Assembly (NCBI RefSeq): GCF_000688015.1
Contig: NZ_JIAD01000001.1
Coordinates: 310,001-374,000, forward strand
Reading direction: 5' to 3'
Length of the DNA: 64,000 nt
From: Eubacterium sp. AB3007
GTDB lineage: Bacteria; Bacillota; Clostridia; Peptostreptococcales; Anaerovoracaceae
The notes beneath the pieces were generated by a model. The model worked only from the letters and a program-made list of their open reading frames with translations. It searched no databases and had not been told where the DNA came from. How positions within the stretch are numbered: position 1 is the first letter of the stretch; each line of letters opens with the position of its first letter. Below are positions 15,119-22,857 of the stretch, piece after piece. The position numbers were made by a program, and so were the translations under genes.

Positions 15119-16132
15119 TTACTCAACCAGGGGTATCATCCCTTCGATCACCGGCATCAGTGACATGACGAATCGATTGATGGTGGCGTCGCTGGATGTG
15201 CCGTGATCAGAGAGGATCAGGTAGCCACTCTCCATGCCGGGCATGCAGGCCAGATCCTCCGGAATGCCTCCTGCGTCCTGCAGCAGATTCTGGGCATCGG
15301 CAACGCTAAGCCCTTTCGCGGCGGTGATGGCAGGCACCAGGATCTCGCAGGTGTCTTCTCCGCTGGAGGCGGTGATGCTGCAGGGGAATGCCTCGGTTGG
15401 GAAGTGAATATAGTCTACGGGCTGCGGAAGGCGGGCTGCAATGTGCAGACCGTCTTTCTTTACCTGGCACCGCTGCACAAAGCTTTGTCCGGCGGGGAAT
15501 CCCAGGCAGGCCATGGCTCTGTGGAAGCGAGACTTCTCGATGACCGGAAGGATGCGGTAAAGCTGCATGATATCGTCATGGTTGTGCAGGAGGATGGTCT
15601 TCTCCAGAGCGGTGTTAGGCGACTCCAGGTACCGGTTGTAGAGACGGACGCTTTCGCCGCCATCGATCTCGTCATCTCTGGTGGTGGCCAGATCCATGAA
15701 CTTTTCGATGGACTTTTGGCGGAGACTGCCCAGCATATCCTTCAGGTCAGAGTGATAGCGCAGGACAGTGTAGAGATCCAGGTCACAGAAGGAAGCAGGG
15801 GCTAGGAGCCGATATCGTTTGGCCCGGGCCTGCAGAAAGGGTAGGTCGAAGGAGCGCCCGTTGTAGGTGATAATGACGTCGGATAGGGCTAGTTGCTTCA
15901 GTGTAGCGTCCACAACGGCCTTCTCCTGAGAGGGATCCTCTGCGAAATATTGGGTTACCGTTGCCAGGTTATTGTCGATCGAAATCAACCCGCTCAGGAT
16001 CAGCTGATCGCGGCGCGGGTAGAGGCCGGTGGTCTCGATATCGAAGATGCAAAGTGACCGACCACCGAAGTACATATCAAACGTCCGGCTACTGTAGGGT
16101 GTCAGGCGATAGCGTTCTGTGATGGTTTTCAT
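15119..16132 (-). CDS. YprB-like DEDD-type exonuclease (RNase H-like fold)
   Basis: 337 residues. The exonuclease I motif is FDIETTGLYP (Asp31, Glu33). Exo II is in ITYNGRSFDLPFL, and the last acidic motif is HNHDDIMQLYRI. This pattern and length match the YprB-like ribonuclease H-like proteins of Firmicutes, which are predicted 3'-5' nucleases with no proven substrate. The C-terminal part, after about residue 215, has no motif I recognise. It is monocistronic and lies on the minority strand next to tRNA-Arg. Confidence 0.8.
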   Translation of the reverse strand: MKTITERYRLTPYSSRTFDMYFGGRSLCIFDIETTGLYPRRDQLILSGLISIDNNLATVTQYFAEDPSQEKAVVDATLKQLALSDVIITYNGRSFDLPFLQARAKRYRLLAPASFCDLDLYTVLRYHSDLKDMLGSLRQKSIEKFMDLATTRDDEIDGGESVRLYNRYLESPNTALEKTILLHNHDDIMQLYRILPVIEKSRFHRAMACLGFPAGQSFVQRCQVKKDGLHIAARLPQPVDYIHFPTEAFPCSITASSGEDTCEILVPAITAAKGLSVADAQNLLQDAGGIPEDLACMPGMESGYLILSDHGTSSDATINRFVMSLMPVIEGMIPLVE

Positions 16133-16402
16133 GTTGGCTCCTCGGTTAAAACACTTGGTTTACTATCCTTATACCCGTGTTGTGACAAAAATAACAAAAT
16201 AGACCGCAGGGGAGCAGTCTACTTTGTTCAAAAGGGGTATTGGGATTAGAGATTAATGAGGTTATCAGGGGGATAACCACATCTTGATTATACTGGATGA
16301 TAAAGTAAAATGCAATACCAAAAAACAAAATTTATAGGATTTTTTCTGAATATTACTTAAAAACTTTGTTGACAAGTGCTATAATATTGTAAAACAAGGA
16401 AA
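16133..16402. other. intergenic region between divergent YprB-like and NUDIX genes
   Basis: A/T-rich. It contains a perfect GGTTATC / GATAACC hairpin (16259-16277) and a second weaker stem near 16201-16230. A TATAAT at 16380-16385 is a candidate -10 for the NUDIX gene, but its -35 is poor; the TTGACA at 16369 is too close to pair with it. No open frame. Confidence 0.4.
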
Positions 16403-16975
16403 ATGGAGTATACCATCATGATATTTGAAGAGAAGACACTCAGTTCGGAGTATGCGTTCAGAGGGAAACTAATCAATGTACGAGTAGATCGGGTCACCAC
16501 GGTGGACGGTGAGTCTATTCGGGAAATAGCTGAGCACTGTGCCGGGGCCGCAATGGTGGCACTGCTGCCGGACGGAAGAATTCCTATGGTAAGGCAGTAT
16601 CGCAAGGCCTTTGAGCAGGTGGTGTTTGAGCTTCCTGCCGGGAAGGCGGATCCTGGAGAGGATCCACTGGTGACTGCAGGCAGAGAACTGAAGGAAGAGA
16701 CTGGATACTCTGCTGAGAACATCCGGCTGCTGGCGCCGATGATGCCTTCTCCTGGGTTTACGGATGAGGTGGTCTACATCTATCTTTGTACCGGACTGAA
16801 CAGCGGGGAGCAGTCGCTGGATGCCAATGAGGCGTTGGATGTGGAATACCATGACATATGGGAACTGTCTGACATGTGTATGCGAGGTGAGATCCCGGAT
16901 GCCAAGACGCAGATCGGGATCCTCATGACCAGGGCCCTTGTAGACAGCGGTGAGTTGGATGAATATATCGGATAG
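16403..16975 (+). CDS. NUDIX hydrolase, ADP-ribose pyrophosphatase type
   Basis: 190 residues with a complete NUDIX box at residues 80-102 (G-x5-E-x7-REL-x-EETG). The DPGEDP insertion, and a proline some 15 residues after the box in MMPSPGFTDEV, are typical of ADP-ribose pyrophosphatases (NudF/YqkG). It should hydrolyse ADP-ribose to AMP and ribose 5-phosphate. An alternative start is the ATG at 16418. The next gene, 11 bases on, is a XerD homologue; the nudF-to-xerD order matches the Bacillus subtilis locus, minus spoIIM. Confidence 0.9.
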   Translation: MEYTIMIFEEKTLSSEYAFRGKLINVRVDRVTTVDGESIREIAEHCAGAAMVALLPDGRIPMVRQYRKAFEQVVFELPAGKADPGEDPLVTAGRELKEETGYSAENIRLLAPMMPSPGFTDEVVYIYLCTGLNSGEQSLDANEALDVEYHDIWELSDMCMRGEIPDAKTQIGILMTRALVDSGELDEYIG

Positions 16976-16986
16976 AGAGGAAGATC

Positions 16987-17868
16987 ATGACAACTGCATT
17001 TCTGGAATATATAGAAAAGAAAAAGAAAGCCTCCAGGAACACCCTGGCGGCATACAGGCAGGATCTGAACGGGTTCGGCCATTATCTGGAGGAGAAGGGC
17101 ATGACGCTGGAGAAGGCGACCAATACCCAGGTGGTCGCATACATCATGCTCCTTAAGAAGGAAGGAAAGTCCCGCGCCACAGTGAACCGGAAACTGGCTT
17201 CCCTACGGGCATTTTACCGGTATCTTATCGGACAGGGAGTGATCCAGGAGGATCCCACAGAGGGGATCAAGTCGCCTCGCATCGAGCGGAAAGAGATCTC
17301 CTATCTTTCTGTAGAGGAGGTGGAACATCTGCTGGAGCTCCCGGACGAGTCCATCAAGGGGAAACGTGACAAAGCCATGCTGGAACTGCTTTACGCCACT
17401 GGGATCCGGGTCAGCGAGATCATCGAACTGACCATGGCGGATATCAACCTGACGATGGGCTTTGTGAAATGCAACGGCAACCACGGGAGAGCCAGGATCG
17501 TGCCTATGGGTAAGCCGTGCCGAAGAGCGCTGAAGACTTATCTGGAGGAGAGCAGGATGGCGCTGCTTCGGGAGGAAGAGGATACCGAGGACAGTCCGCT
17601 GTTCCTGAACTATGTGGGAAAGGCCTTCACCAGGCAGGGGTTCTGGAAGGTACTGAAGCAGTACGGGGACGCGGCGGATCTTTCTGAGAAGCTGACTCCG
17701 CAGACTTTGCGGAATTCTTTTGCCATGCACATGGTGGAGAACGGGATCGACATGAAGTCTCTTCAGGAGATGATGGGGCACGAGGATATACTGGCTACCC
17801 AGGCGTATTTTGAGAACACCAGGACCAGAATCAAGGATGTCTACGACCGCACGCACCCTCGTGCATAG
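16987..17868 (+). CDS. XerD-like tyrosine recombinase with altered catalytic positions
   Basis: 293 residues: an N-terminal SAM-like core-binding domain (about 1-85) and a C-terminal catalytic domain. The first catalytic Arg is Arg141 (ATGIRVSEI), the second Arg242, the second His265 (GHED) and the Tyr274 (AYFENT) are present. The first catalytic His (TPHxLRH in XerD) is Gln239, the residue after Arg242 is Asn rather than His, and the beta-hairpin lysine segment GKGNK reads CNGNH. The family resolves chromosome dimers at dif. The genomic place after a NUDIX gene is that of xerD (ripX) in Bacillus. Whether this protein still recombines is open. Confidence 0.85.
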   Translation: MTTAFLEYIEKKKKASRNTLAAYRQDLNGFGHYLEEKGMTLEKATNTQVVAYIMLLKKEGKSRATVNRKLASLRAFYRYLIGQGVIQEDPTEGIKSPRIERKEISYLSVEEVEHLLELPDESIKGKRDKAMLELLYATGIRVSEIIELTMADINLTMGFVKCNGNHGRARIVPMGKPCRRALKTYLEESRMALLREEEDTEDSPLFLNYVGKAFTRQGFWKVLKQYGDAADLSEKLTPQTLRNSFAMHMVENGIDMKSLQEMMGHEDILATQAYFENTRTRIKDVYDRTHPRA

Positions 17869-17902
17869 CGTGTGTCAAAGGGGACGGTTCTTTTTGACAC
17901 AC
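17869..17902 (+). repeat. REP-like palindrome after the xerD-like gene
   Basis: GTGTGTCAAA ... TTTTTGACACAC around a GGGGACGGTTC core forms a strong hairpin. The core resembles a palindrome that I recall as common in many bacterial genomes near REP-associated transposases. It may also act as the terminator of the upstream operon. Confidence 0.5.
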
Positions 17903-17928
17903 TGACACACCATACAGCAAAAAAGTCC

Positions 17929-17957
17929 TTGCATTGTGATGGAAAATGTGATATTAT
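17929..17957 (+). promoter_or_regulatory. promoter of rplS
   Basis: TTGCAT (17929-17934), 17-base spacer, TATTAT (17952-17957). Confidence 0.7.
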
Positions 17958-17969
17958 GGCTGATGTATT

Positions 17970-18031
17970 ACGGGCGTTCCTCTGGAGGAGGCAGAGCCAA
18001 GGATTTCACGAACGTCTACGAGAGGAAGGAG
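17970..18031 (+). ncRNA. L19-leader-like structured 5' region
   Basis: The transcript leader folds with GGGCGTTC (17972) pairing to GAACGTCT (18010) around smaller stems (CCTC/GAGG). Position directly before rplS and the overall size fit the ribosomal protein L19 leader known in Firmicutes, which is thought to allow feedback by L19. The assignment is from context and partial resemblance. Confidence 0.5.
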
Positions 18032-18041
18032 GATACACAGA

Positions 18042-18392
18042 ATGAACGTTTTAGATGCTGTTGCTCAGGATTATATGAAGAACGATATTCCTGAATTCAG
18101 TGTAGGTGATACAGTCAGAGTACACATCAAGATCAAGGAAGGAAACAGAGAGAGAATCCAGATCTTTGAGGGATATGTACTGAAGCGCCAGAACGGAGGG
18201 ATCGCAGAGACTTTCACAGTCAGAAGGATCGCGTCCGGAATCGGCGTTGAGAAGACTTTCCCACTGCATTCTCCCTGGGTCGAGAAGATCGAGGTTGTTC
18301 GCAAGGGCAGAGTCAGAAGAGCCAGACTGCACTACATGCGTAGCAGAACCGGTAAGGCTGCTAAGATCAGACAGAAGAAAGTCGTTAAATAG
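18042..18392 (+). CDS. rplS: 50S ribosomal protein L19
   Basis: 116 residues, the normal length. The family motif region [19 protein letters not shown], the segment [12 protein letters not shown] and the basic C-terminus are present. L19 lies at the 30S-50S interface of the ribosome. It has its own promoter and leader, and a strong terminator follows. It usually sits beside rpsP-rimM-trmD; here those genes are absent and rbgA follows instead, as in several Firmicutes. Confidence 0.97.
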   Translation: MNVLDAVAQDYMKNDIPEFSVGDTVRVHIKIKEGNRERIQIFEGYVLKRQNGGIAETFTVRRIASGIGVEKTFPLHSPWVEKIEVVRKGRVRRARLHYMRSRTGKAAKIRQKKVVK

Positions 18393-18398
18393 ACTCTT

Positions 18399-18429
18399 AA
18401 GGGGAACCTCGCGGTTCCCCTTATTTTAT
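18399..18429 (+). terminator. terminator after rplS
   Basis: AAGGGGAACC, TCGC, GGTTCCCCTT, then ATTTTA. Confidence 0.8.
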
Positions 18430-18461
18430 GTAACTAAAGCGTTGTATACAAGGTAAGAAAC

Positions 18462-19370
18462 ATGATCGAGAACATCAACTGGTATCCCGGCCACATGAAG
18501 AAAACACGGGAGTTGATCCGGAACAACCTTAAGATGGTAGACATCGTTATCGAGGTGATCGATGCCAGGATCCCGCAGTCCAGTCGTAATCCAATCATCG
18601 ACGAGTTGGTGGGGGACAAGCCCCGCATCATCGTTCTGAACAAGAAAGATCTGGCGGATCCGGCAGAAAACAGACGGTGGATGGATGCACTCTCTACAGA
18701 GAGTACCAGCGTTCTGGAACTGAACTGTATGAGCGGTGACGGGATCAAGAAACTGCTGCGCATGTTGGAGGAAGCGCAGCGCAAGCGGGTGGAGGCACTG
18801 AATAAAGCCGCAGAGAGCACTGGAGCGTCTGCGGAGGGTGCATCCGCACATACGGCCATCACTGCCAAGCGGAAATCCACACCGTTCCGTATGATGGTTG
18901 TAGGCGTTCCCAATGTGGGGAAATCCTCCCTGATCAACCGGCTGACAGGAAAGAAGTCCGCCCAGACCGGCGACAGACCCGGTGTCACCAAGGGGAAGCA
19001 GTGGCTCACCATTCCAGGTGGCATGCAGCTTTTGGACACACCGGGCATCCTGTGGCCCAAGTTCGAAGACCCGCAGGTAGGGCTGAATCTGGCATACTGT
19101 GGCAGCATCCGGGATGAGATTCTGGATGTGGCGGAGCTGGCGCTTTCCTTCATTACGGAGATGCAGGAGCGCTATCCAGGCCTCCTGATGGAACGGTACA
19201 AGCTGGAGGAACTGGCAGAGATGCCGGTGGAGACCATGGAGATGATCGCCCAAAAGAGAGGGTTTATCCTCCCCGGCAAGCGCATCGACTATGAGCGCTG
19301 CGCCCGTACGGTGCTGGATGAGTTCAGAGGAGGAAAGATCGGTCAGATCACTCTGGAGGTTGCGCCATGA
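18462..19370 (+). CDS. rbgA: ribosome biogenesis GTPase RbgA (YlqF)
   Basis: 302 residues with circularly permuted G motifs, the hallmark of the family: G4 NKKD (residues 60-63) comes before G1 GVPNVGKSS (about 149-157) and G3 DTPG. The start WYPGHMKKT is the conserved N-terminal signature. An Ala/Thr-rich insert lies between G5 and G1. The protein helps late 50S assembly. The gene overlaps rnhB by four bases (ATGA), so translation is likely coupled, and the order rplS-rbgA-rnhB matches Bacillus. Confidence 0.95.
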   Translation: MIENINWYPGHMKKTRELIRNNLKMVDIVIEVIDARIPQSSRNPIIDELVGDKPRIIVLNKKDLADPAENRRWMDALSTESTSVLELNCMSGDGIKKLLRMLEEAQRKRVEALNKAAESTGASAEGASAHTAITAKRKSTPFRMMVVGVPNVGKSSLINRLTGKKSAQTGDRPGVTKGKQWLTIPGGMQLLDTPGILWPKFEDPQVGLNLAYCGSIRDEILDVAELALSFITEMQERYPGLLMERYKLEELAEMPVETMEMIAQKRGFILPGKRIDYERCARTVLDEFRGGKIGQITLEVAP

Positions 19371-20026
19371 CCAAACAGGAGCGGGAACAGAAGATGGTCG
19401 CTCGTCTGGCAGAGATGAAGCAATACGAGAATGCCCTGCGGGAGCAGGGCGTACAGTATATTGCGGGGATGGATGAGGTGGGTCGCGGCCCGCTGGCAGG
19501 GCCGGTAGTAGCCGCCTGTGTGGTACTCCCTGCGGATTTCAGTGTGTTGGGGGTAGATGACTCCAAGAAACTCTCCGAGAAGCGCAGGGAGACGCTCTAC
19601 GACCAGATTCTGGAACACGCACTGGCCTGGGGCACCGGAGAGAAGGACAATCACATCATCGACGAGATCAACATACTGGAGGCCACCAAGCTTGCAATGC
19701 TGGAGGCAGTGGCAGGCTGTGAATCCATGCTCCGGGAGCGTACGGGAGCATCCGTGGAACACGTGCTGATCGATGCTTTGTCGCTGGATGATCTGCATAA
19801 GCCGCAGACTGCCATCATCAAGGGAGATGGCGCCAGCGTATCCATCGCCGCAGCGTCCATCGTAGCCAAGGTCACCAGAGATCGACAGATGATCGCGTAT
19901 GCAGACGAGTTTCCAGGGTATGCGTTCGAGAAGAACAAGGGATACGGCACAAAAGCACATTACGAGGGGATACGTGCACAGGGGATCACGAGGATCCACC
20001 GGGTATCCTTTCTGAAAAATCTATAG
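19367..20026 (+). CDS. rnhB: ribonuclease HII
   Basis: 219 residues. The catalytic segment is [16 protein letters not shown] with the DE pair, and further acidic residues are in LIDALSLDD and [10 protein letters not shown]. It removes ribonucleotides from DNA. The first 35 or so residues are an extra helical region, as in other Gram-positive RNase HII proteins. It overlaps rbgA and is followed after 16 bases by fhs. Confidence 0.95.
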   Translation: MTKQEREQKMVARLAEMKQYENALREQGVQYIAGMDEVGRGPLAGPVVAACVVLPADFSVLGVDDSKKLSEKRRETLYDQILEHALAWGTGEKDNHIIDEINILEATKLAMLEAVAGCESMLRERTGASVEHVLIDALSLDDLHKPQTAIIKGDGASVSIAAASIVAKVTRDRQMIAYADEFPGYAFEKNKGYGTKAHYEGIRAQGITRIHRVSFLKNL

Positions 20027-20042
20027 ACAGGAGGAACTACAG

Positions 20043-21722
20043 ATGAGAATAAAAAGTGATATCGAGATCGCCCAGGCGACAGAGATGCAGGAGATCGGCC
20101 AGATTGCGGAGAAACTGGGGATCGGCGAGGAGCATCTGGAGAAGTACGGCAAATACAAAGCCAAGCTGGACTATTCGCTGATGCGCGAGAAGGGCAACGA
20201 GAAAGACGGGAAACTGATCCTGGTTACCGCCATCTCGCCCACACCGGCAGGAGAAGGAAAGACCACGACCTCTGTCGGTCTGTCGGATGCGATGAACAAG
20301 CTGGGAAAGAAAACCGTTGTTTGCCTGCGTGAACCTTCCATGGGGCCGGTGTTCGGCATCAAGGGCGGTGCTGCCGGCGGCGGGTACGCCCAGGTGATCC
20401 CCATGGAGGATATCAACCTTCATTTTACCGGTGACATGCACGCCATCGGGGCGGCGAACAACCTGATCGCCGCCATCATCGACAACCACATTCAGCAGGG
20501 GAACAAGCTGCGGATCGATGCCAGGACCATCACCTGGCGGCGCGCCATGGATATGAATGACCGCCAGCTGCGCCATATTGTAGATGGGCTCAGTGGTAAG
20601 GCCAACGGTGTCCCCCGGGATGACGGGTTTGAGATCACCGTAGCCAGTGAGATCATGGCCATCCTTTGCCTGGCCCAGGACATCGAGGATATGAAGGAGC
20701 GGATCGCTTCCATCGTTGTGGGTTATAATTTTGACGATCAGCCGGTGACAGTGGGAGAACTGGAGGTGGAAGGCGCTGTGGCGGCCCTGCTGAAGGACGC
20801 GCTGAAGCCGAACCTGGTCCAGACCCTGGAGCACAATCCGGCATTCATTCACGGCGGGCCCTTCGCCAACATCGCCCACGGCTGCAACTCTCTGATTGCC
20901 ACCAGGACTGCGCTGAAGCTGGCGGATTACGTGGTGACAGAGGCTGGTTTTGCGGCAGATCTGGGAGCAGAGAAGTTTGTGGATATCAAGTGCCGCAAGG
21001 GAGGGCTTCGGCCGGATGCCTGCGTGCTGGTAGCTACGGTACGTGCGTTGAAGTATCACGGCGGCGTAGGCAAGAACCATCTGAACGAGGAGAATCTGGA
21101 GGCCTTGGAGAAGGGGATGCCAAACCTGCTGCAGCATCTGTCCAACATTCAGAATGAGTACGGCCTGCCGACAGTGGTGGCGCTGAACGCTTTTCCCACA
21201 GATACGGAAGCAGAGATCAGCCTGGTTCAGGAAATGTGTCGGGAGCAGGGAGCAGATGTAGTTCTCTCCGAAGTATGGGCCAAGGGCGGCGAAGGCGGCG
21301 TGGCGCTTGCCGAGGAGGTGCTGCGACTCGTCGAGGAAGGAAAGAACGACTTCCACTACGTCTATCCGCTGGATCTTCCCATCAAGGACAAGATCGACAT
21401 GATCGCCCGGAAGATCTACCATGCGGACAGTGTGGTCTACGAACTGAAGGCAAGCAAGGCCATCAGACGTCTGGAGGAGAACGGATACGGCAATCTGCCG
21501 ATCTGCATGGCAAAGACACAGTTCAGTTTCTCCGATGATGCATCCCTGCTCGGTGCACCGAGAGGGTTCGAGATTACCGTCACCGAGGTGAAGGTGAATG
21601 CCGGCGCGGGGTTCATCGTAGCCAAGACAGGAACCATCATGACCATGCCGGGACTTCCCAAGGTGCCTGCAGCAGAGAAGATCGATGTTGATAATGAAGG
21701 AAGAATTACAGGACTGTTCTAG
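20043..21722 (+). CDS. fhs: formate-tetrahydrofolate ligase
   Basis: 559 residues, full family length. The P-loop [14 protein letters not shown], the segment [22 protein letters not shown] and HFTGDMHAI are characteristic. The enzyme joins formate and tetrahydrofolate with ATP to give 10-formyl-THF, feeding purine synthesis or, in anaerobes, the methyl branch of the Wood-Ljungdahl or glycine pathways. With fchA (24897) and glyA (47927) in the same window, the organism has active folate C1 metabolism. ATG at 20043 follows AGGAGGAACTACAG. It probably shares the rbgA-rnhB transcript. Confidence 0.96.
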   Translation: MRIKSDIEIAQATEMQEIGQIAEKLGIGEEHLEKYGKYKAKLDYSLMREKGNEKDGKLILVTAISPTPAGEGKTTTSVGLSDAMNKLGKKTVVCLREPSMGPVFGIKGGAAGGGYAQVIPMEDINLHFTGDMHAIGAANNLIAAIIDNHIQQGNKLRIDARTITWRRAMDMNDRQLRHIVDGLSGKANGVPRDDGFEITVASEIMAILCLAQDIEDMKERIASIVVGYNFDDQPVTVGELEVEGAVAALLKDALKPNLVQTLEHNPAFIHGGPFANIAHGCNSLIATRTALKLADYVVTEAGFAADLGAEKFVDIKCRKGGLRPDACVLVATVRALKYHGGVGKNHLNEENLEALEKGMPNLLQHLSNIQNEYGLPTVVALNAFPTDTEAEISLVQEMCREQGADVVLSEVWAKGGEGGVALAEEVLRLVEEGKNDFHYVYPLDLPIKDKIDMIARKIYHADSVVYELKASKAIRRLEENGYGNLPICMAKTQFSFSDDASLLGAPRGFEITVTEVKVNAGAGFIVAKTGTIMTMPGLPKVPAAEKIDVDNEGRITGLF

Positions 21723-22123
21723 AGAGCAACGAGCAGGATGATCAGAGTCAGTACTGTCAAGACTCAACGGATCCTGCTGGTGAGGCTACATTTTTTACCT
21801 GGCGGGAGGATGGCTTTGTGCAAGGTGCCGGGTGGCACCGCTGCTACCCAGTGCGTGTAGACCTGCTGAATGACTCGCCGCCTATCGAGACGGGAATATC
21901 TAACTACCGTTATAAATATTCGTGTCTTGCATACAGTGTTTCTTCTTCAAACTGACCAAGTGGATATTTCATCGTCAAATCAGAGGAAATATCCATAACC
22001 TGTCTCCGCCAGAATATGACTGCGAAAAGTGTATGGTATGTTTATAATTATTGACAGTCACTACATTATTCGATACCCTGTACTCGAGTTATCATAATGA
22101 TACAAACGGAGAAAGGTGTCGGG
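21723..22123. other. intergenic region after fhs, with stems and a possible gene remnant
   Basis: AGCAGGAT / ATCCTGCT (about 21731-21778) and GGATATTTC / GAAATATCC (about 21960-21998) can form stems. From 21722 to 21955 one + frame stays open for 77 codons without a well-placed start. It contains a coherent-looking stretch (FFTWREDGFVQGAGWHRC), so it could be the decayed 3' part of a gene. A/T content rises towards 22120. I see no promoter I would defend. Confidence 0.3.
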
Positions 22124-22414
22124 ATGGAATACTTCGGCCAAAAGCTAATAACTGTGTTTCTTACACTGTTCATTTGCAGCGCATTAATAACGGGGTGTAG
22201 TTCCAAGGAAGATGGCGCATCAGCCATCCAGAAAGTTAGTTTTGTTGTTGCTGATGATGACGAATCAACGATCACATATGTTTTCAGAGAGTACTACATC
22301 AAGGGGTTTGCCGATGATGTGCTTTTGCTCGAAAGCGAATACAAGGACAGCGTAGTCGAAAAGGAAGGCAAGCAGGTGAAGGCATACTGTGAGAAGTTCG
22401 TTGAAATAGAGTAA
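22124..22414 (+). CDS. small lipoprotein of unknown function
   Basis: 96 residues from the ATG at 22124 (AAAGGTG upstream; an in-frame ATG at 22097 lacks a site). The N-terminus is a lipoprotein signal with a hydrophobic core and lipobox LITGC, so Cys25 or so should be lipid-modified and the rest displayed outside the membrane. The mature part is about 70 residues, acidic, with no motif I know. Base composition is more A/T-rich than the neighbours. It sits alone between fhs and the thrS leader. Confidence 0.65.
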   Translation: MEYFGQKLITVFLTLFICSALITGCSSKEDGASAIQKVSFVVADDDESTITYVFREYYIKGFADDVLLLESEYKDSVVEKEGKQVKAYCEKFVEIE

Positions 22415-22443
22415 AAGACCAGGAAAAATTCTCGATTTTCAAG

Positions 22444-22472
22444 TTGTCATTTCCTTTATTTGGTGGTATAGT
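22444..22472 (+). promoter_or_regulatory. promoter of the thrS T-box leader
   Basis: TTGTCA (22444-22449), 17-base spacer, TATAGT (22467-22472). Confidence 0.7.
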
Positions 22473-22479
22473 ATATTCA

Positions 22480-22715
22480 ATACGTTGATGAGGAGAGTAG
22501 GCTCGTGGCCCTGCCGCAGCGAGGGATGGACGGTGGAAGCATCCCGGCAGGAACGGACTGAAGACCACCTCGGAGTGGCACCAATCATGCCCGCGTGGCT
22601 GCGTTACAGGCCGAATGAGAGTCGGAGTCAATAGGCTCCGGAAGATGGGTGGAACCGCGCATACATGAGAGTATACGTCCCTTCTGACAGCAGATCTGTC
22701 GGAAGGGATTTTTTG
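22480..22715 (+). ncRNA. T-box riboswitch upstream of thrS
   Basis: The T-box core GATGGGTGGAACCGCG lies at 22644-22659, preceded by a long Stem I region and followed by the attenuator hairpin CCCTTCTGACAG / CTGTCGGAAGGG and a T run (about 22678-22715). T-box RNAs bind uncharged tRNA, here tRNA-Thr by context, and open the terminator. I could not fix the specifier codon with certainty. Confidence 0.9.
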
Positions 22716-22720
22716 CTTGT

Positions 22721-22816
22721 CCTAACCCGATTCTGTAGAGCGAAGCGATAACAGAATCGATGGTAGGCCAGCCGCGAGAGTTGCCCGAAGCGGAGCGAGG
22801 ATGCAACTTACCGCGC
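22721..22816 (+). repeat. palindromic repeat family (CCTAACCCGA ... TACCGCG), copy in the thrS leader
   Basis: CCTAACCCGA starts a unit with the hairpin GATTCTGT / ACAGAATC, then GGTAGG(C)CAGCCGCGAG, GTTGC / GCAAC and TTACCGCG. The same order of blocks is found between ilvC and ilvD (36818-37040). It lies after the T-box terminator and before the thrS start, so it is part of the read-through mRNA. Confidence 0.75.
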
Positions 22817-22857
22817 TTTCGGCGGAGAATTATTAGGAGTAGGAGGAATAACCAAAC

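Noticed and set aside
16369-16385. TTGACA and TATAAT as a promoter of the NUDIX gene
   Set aside because: They are only five bases apart, so cannot serve together as -35 and -10.
20037-21767. 576-codon - strand frame opposite fhs
   Set aside because: Antisense shadow of a certain fhs gene with no motif.
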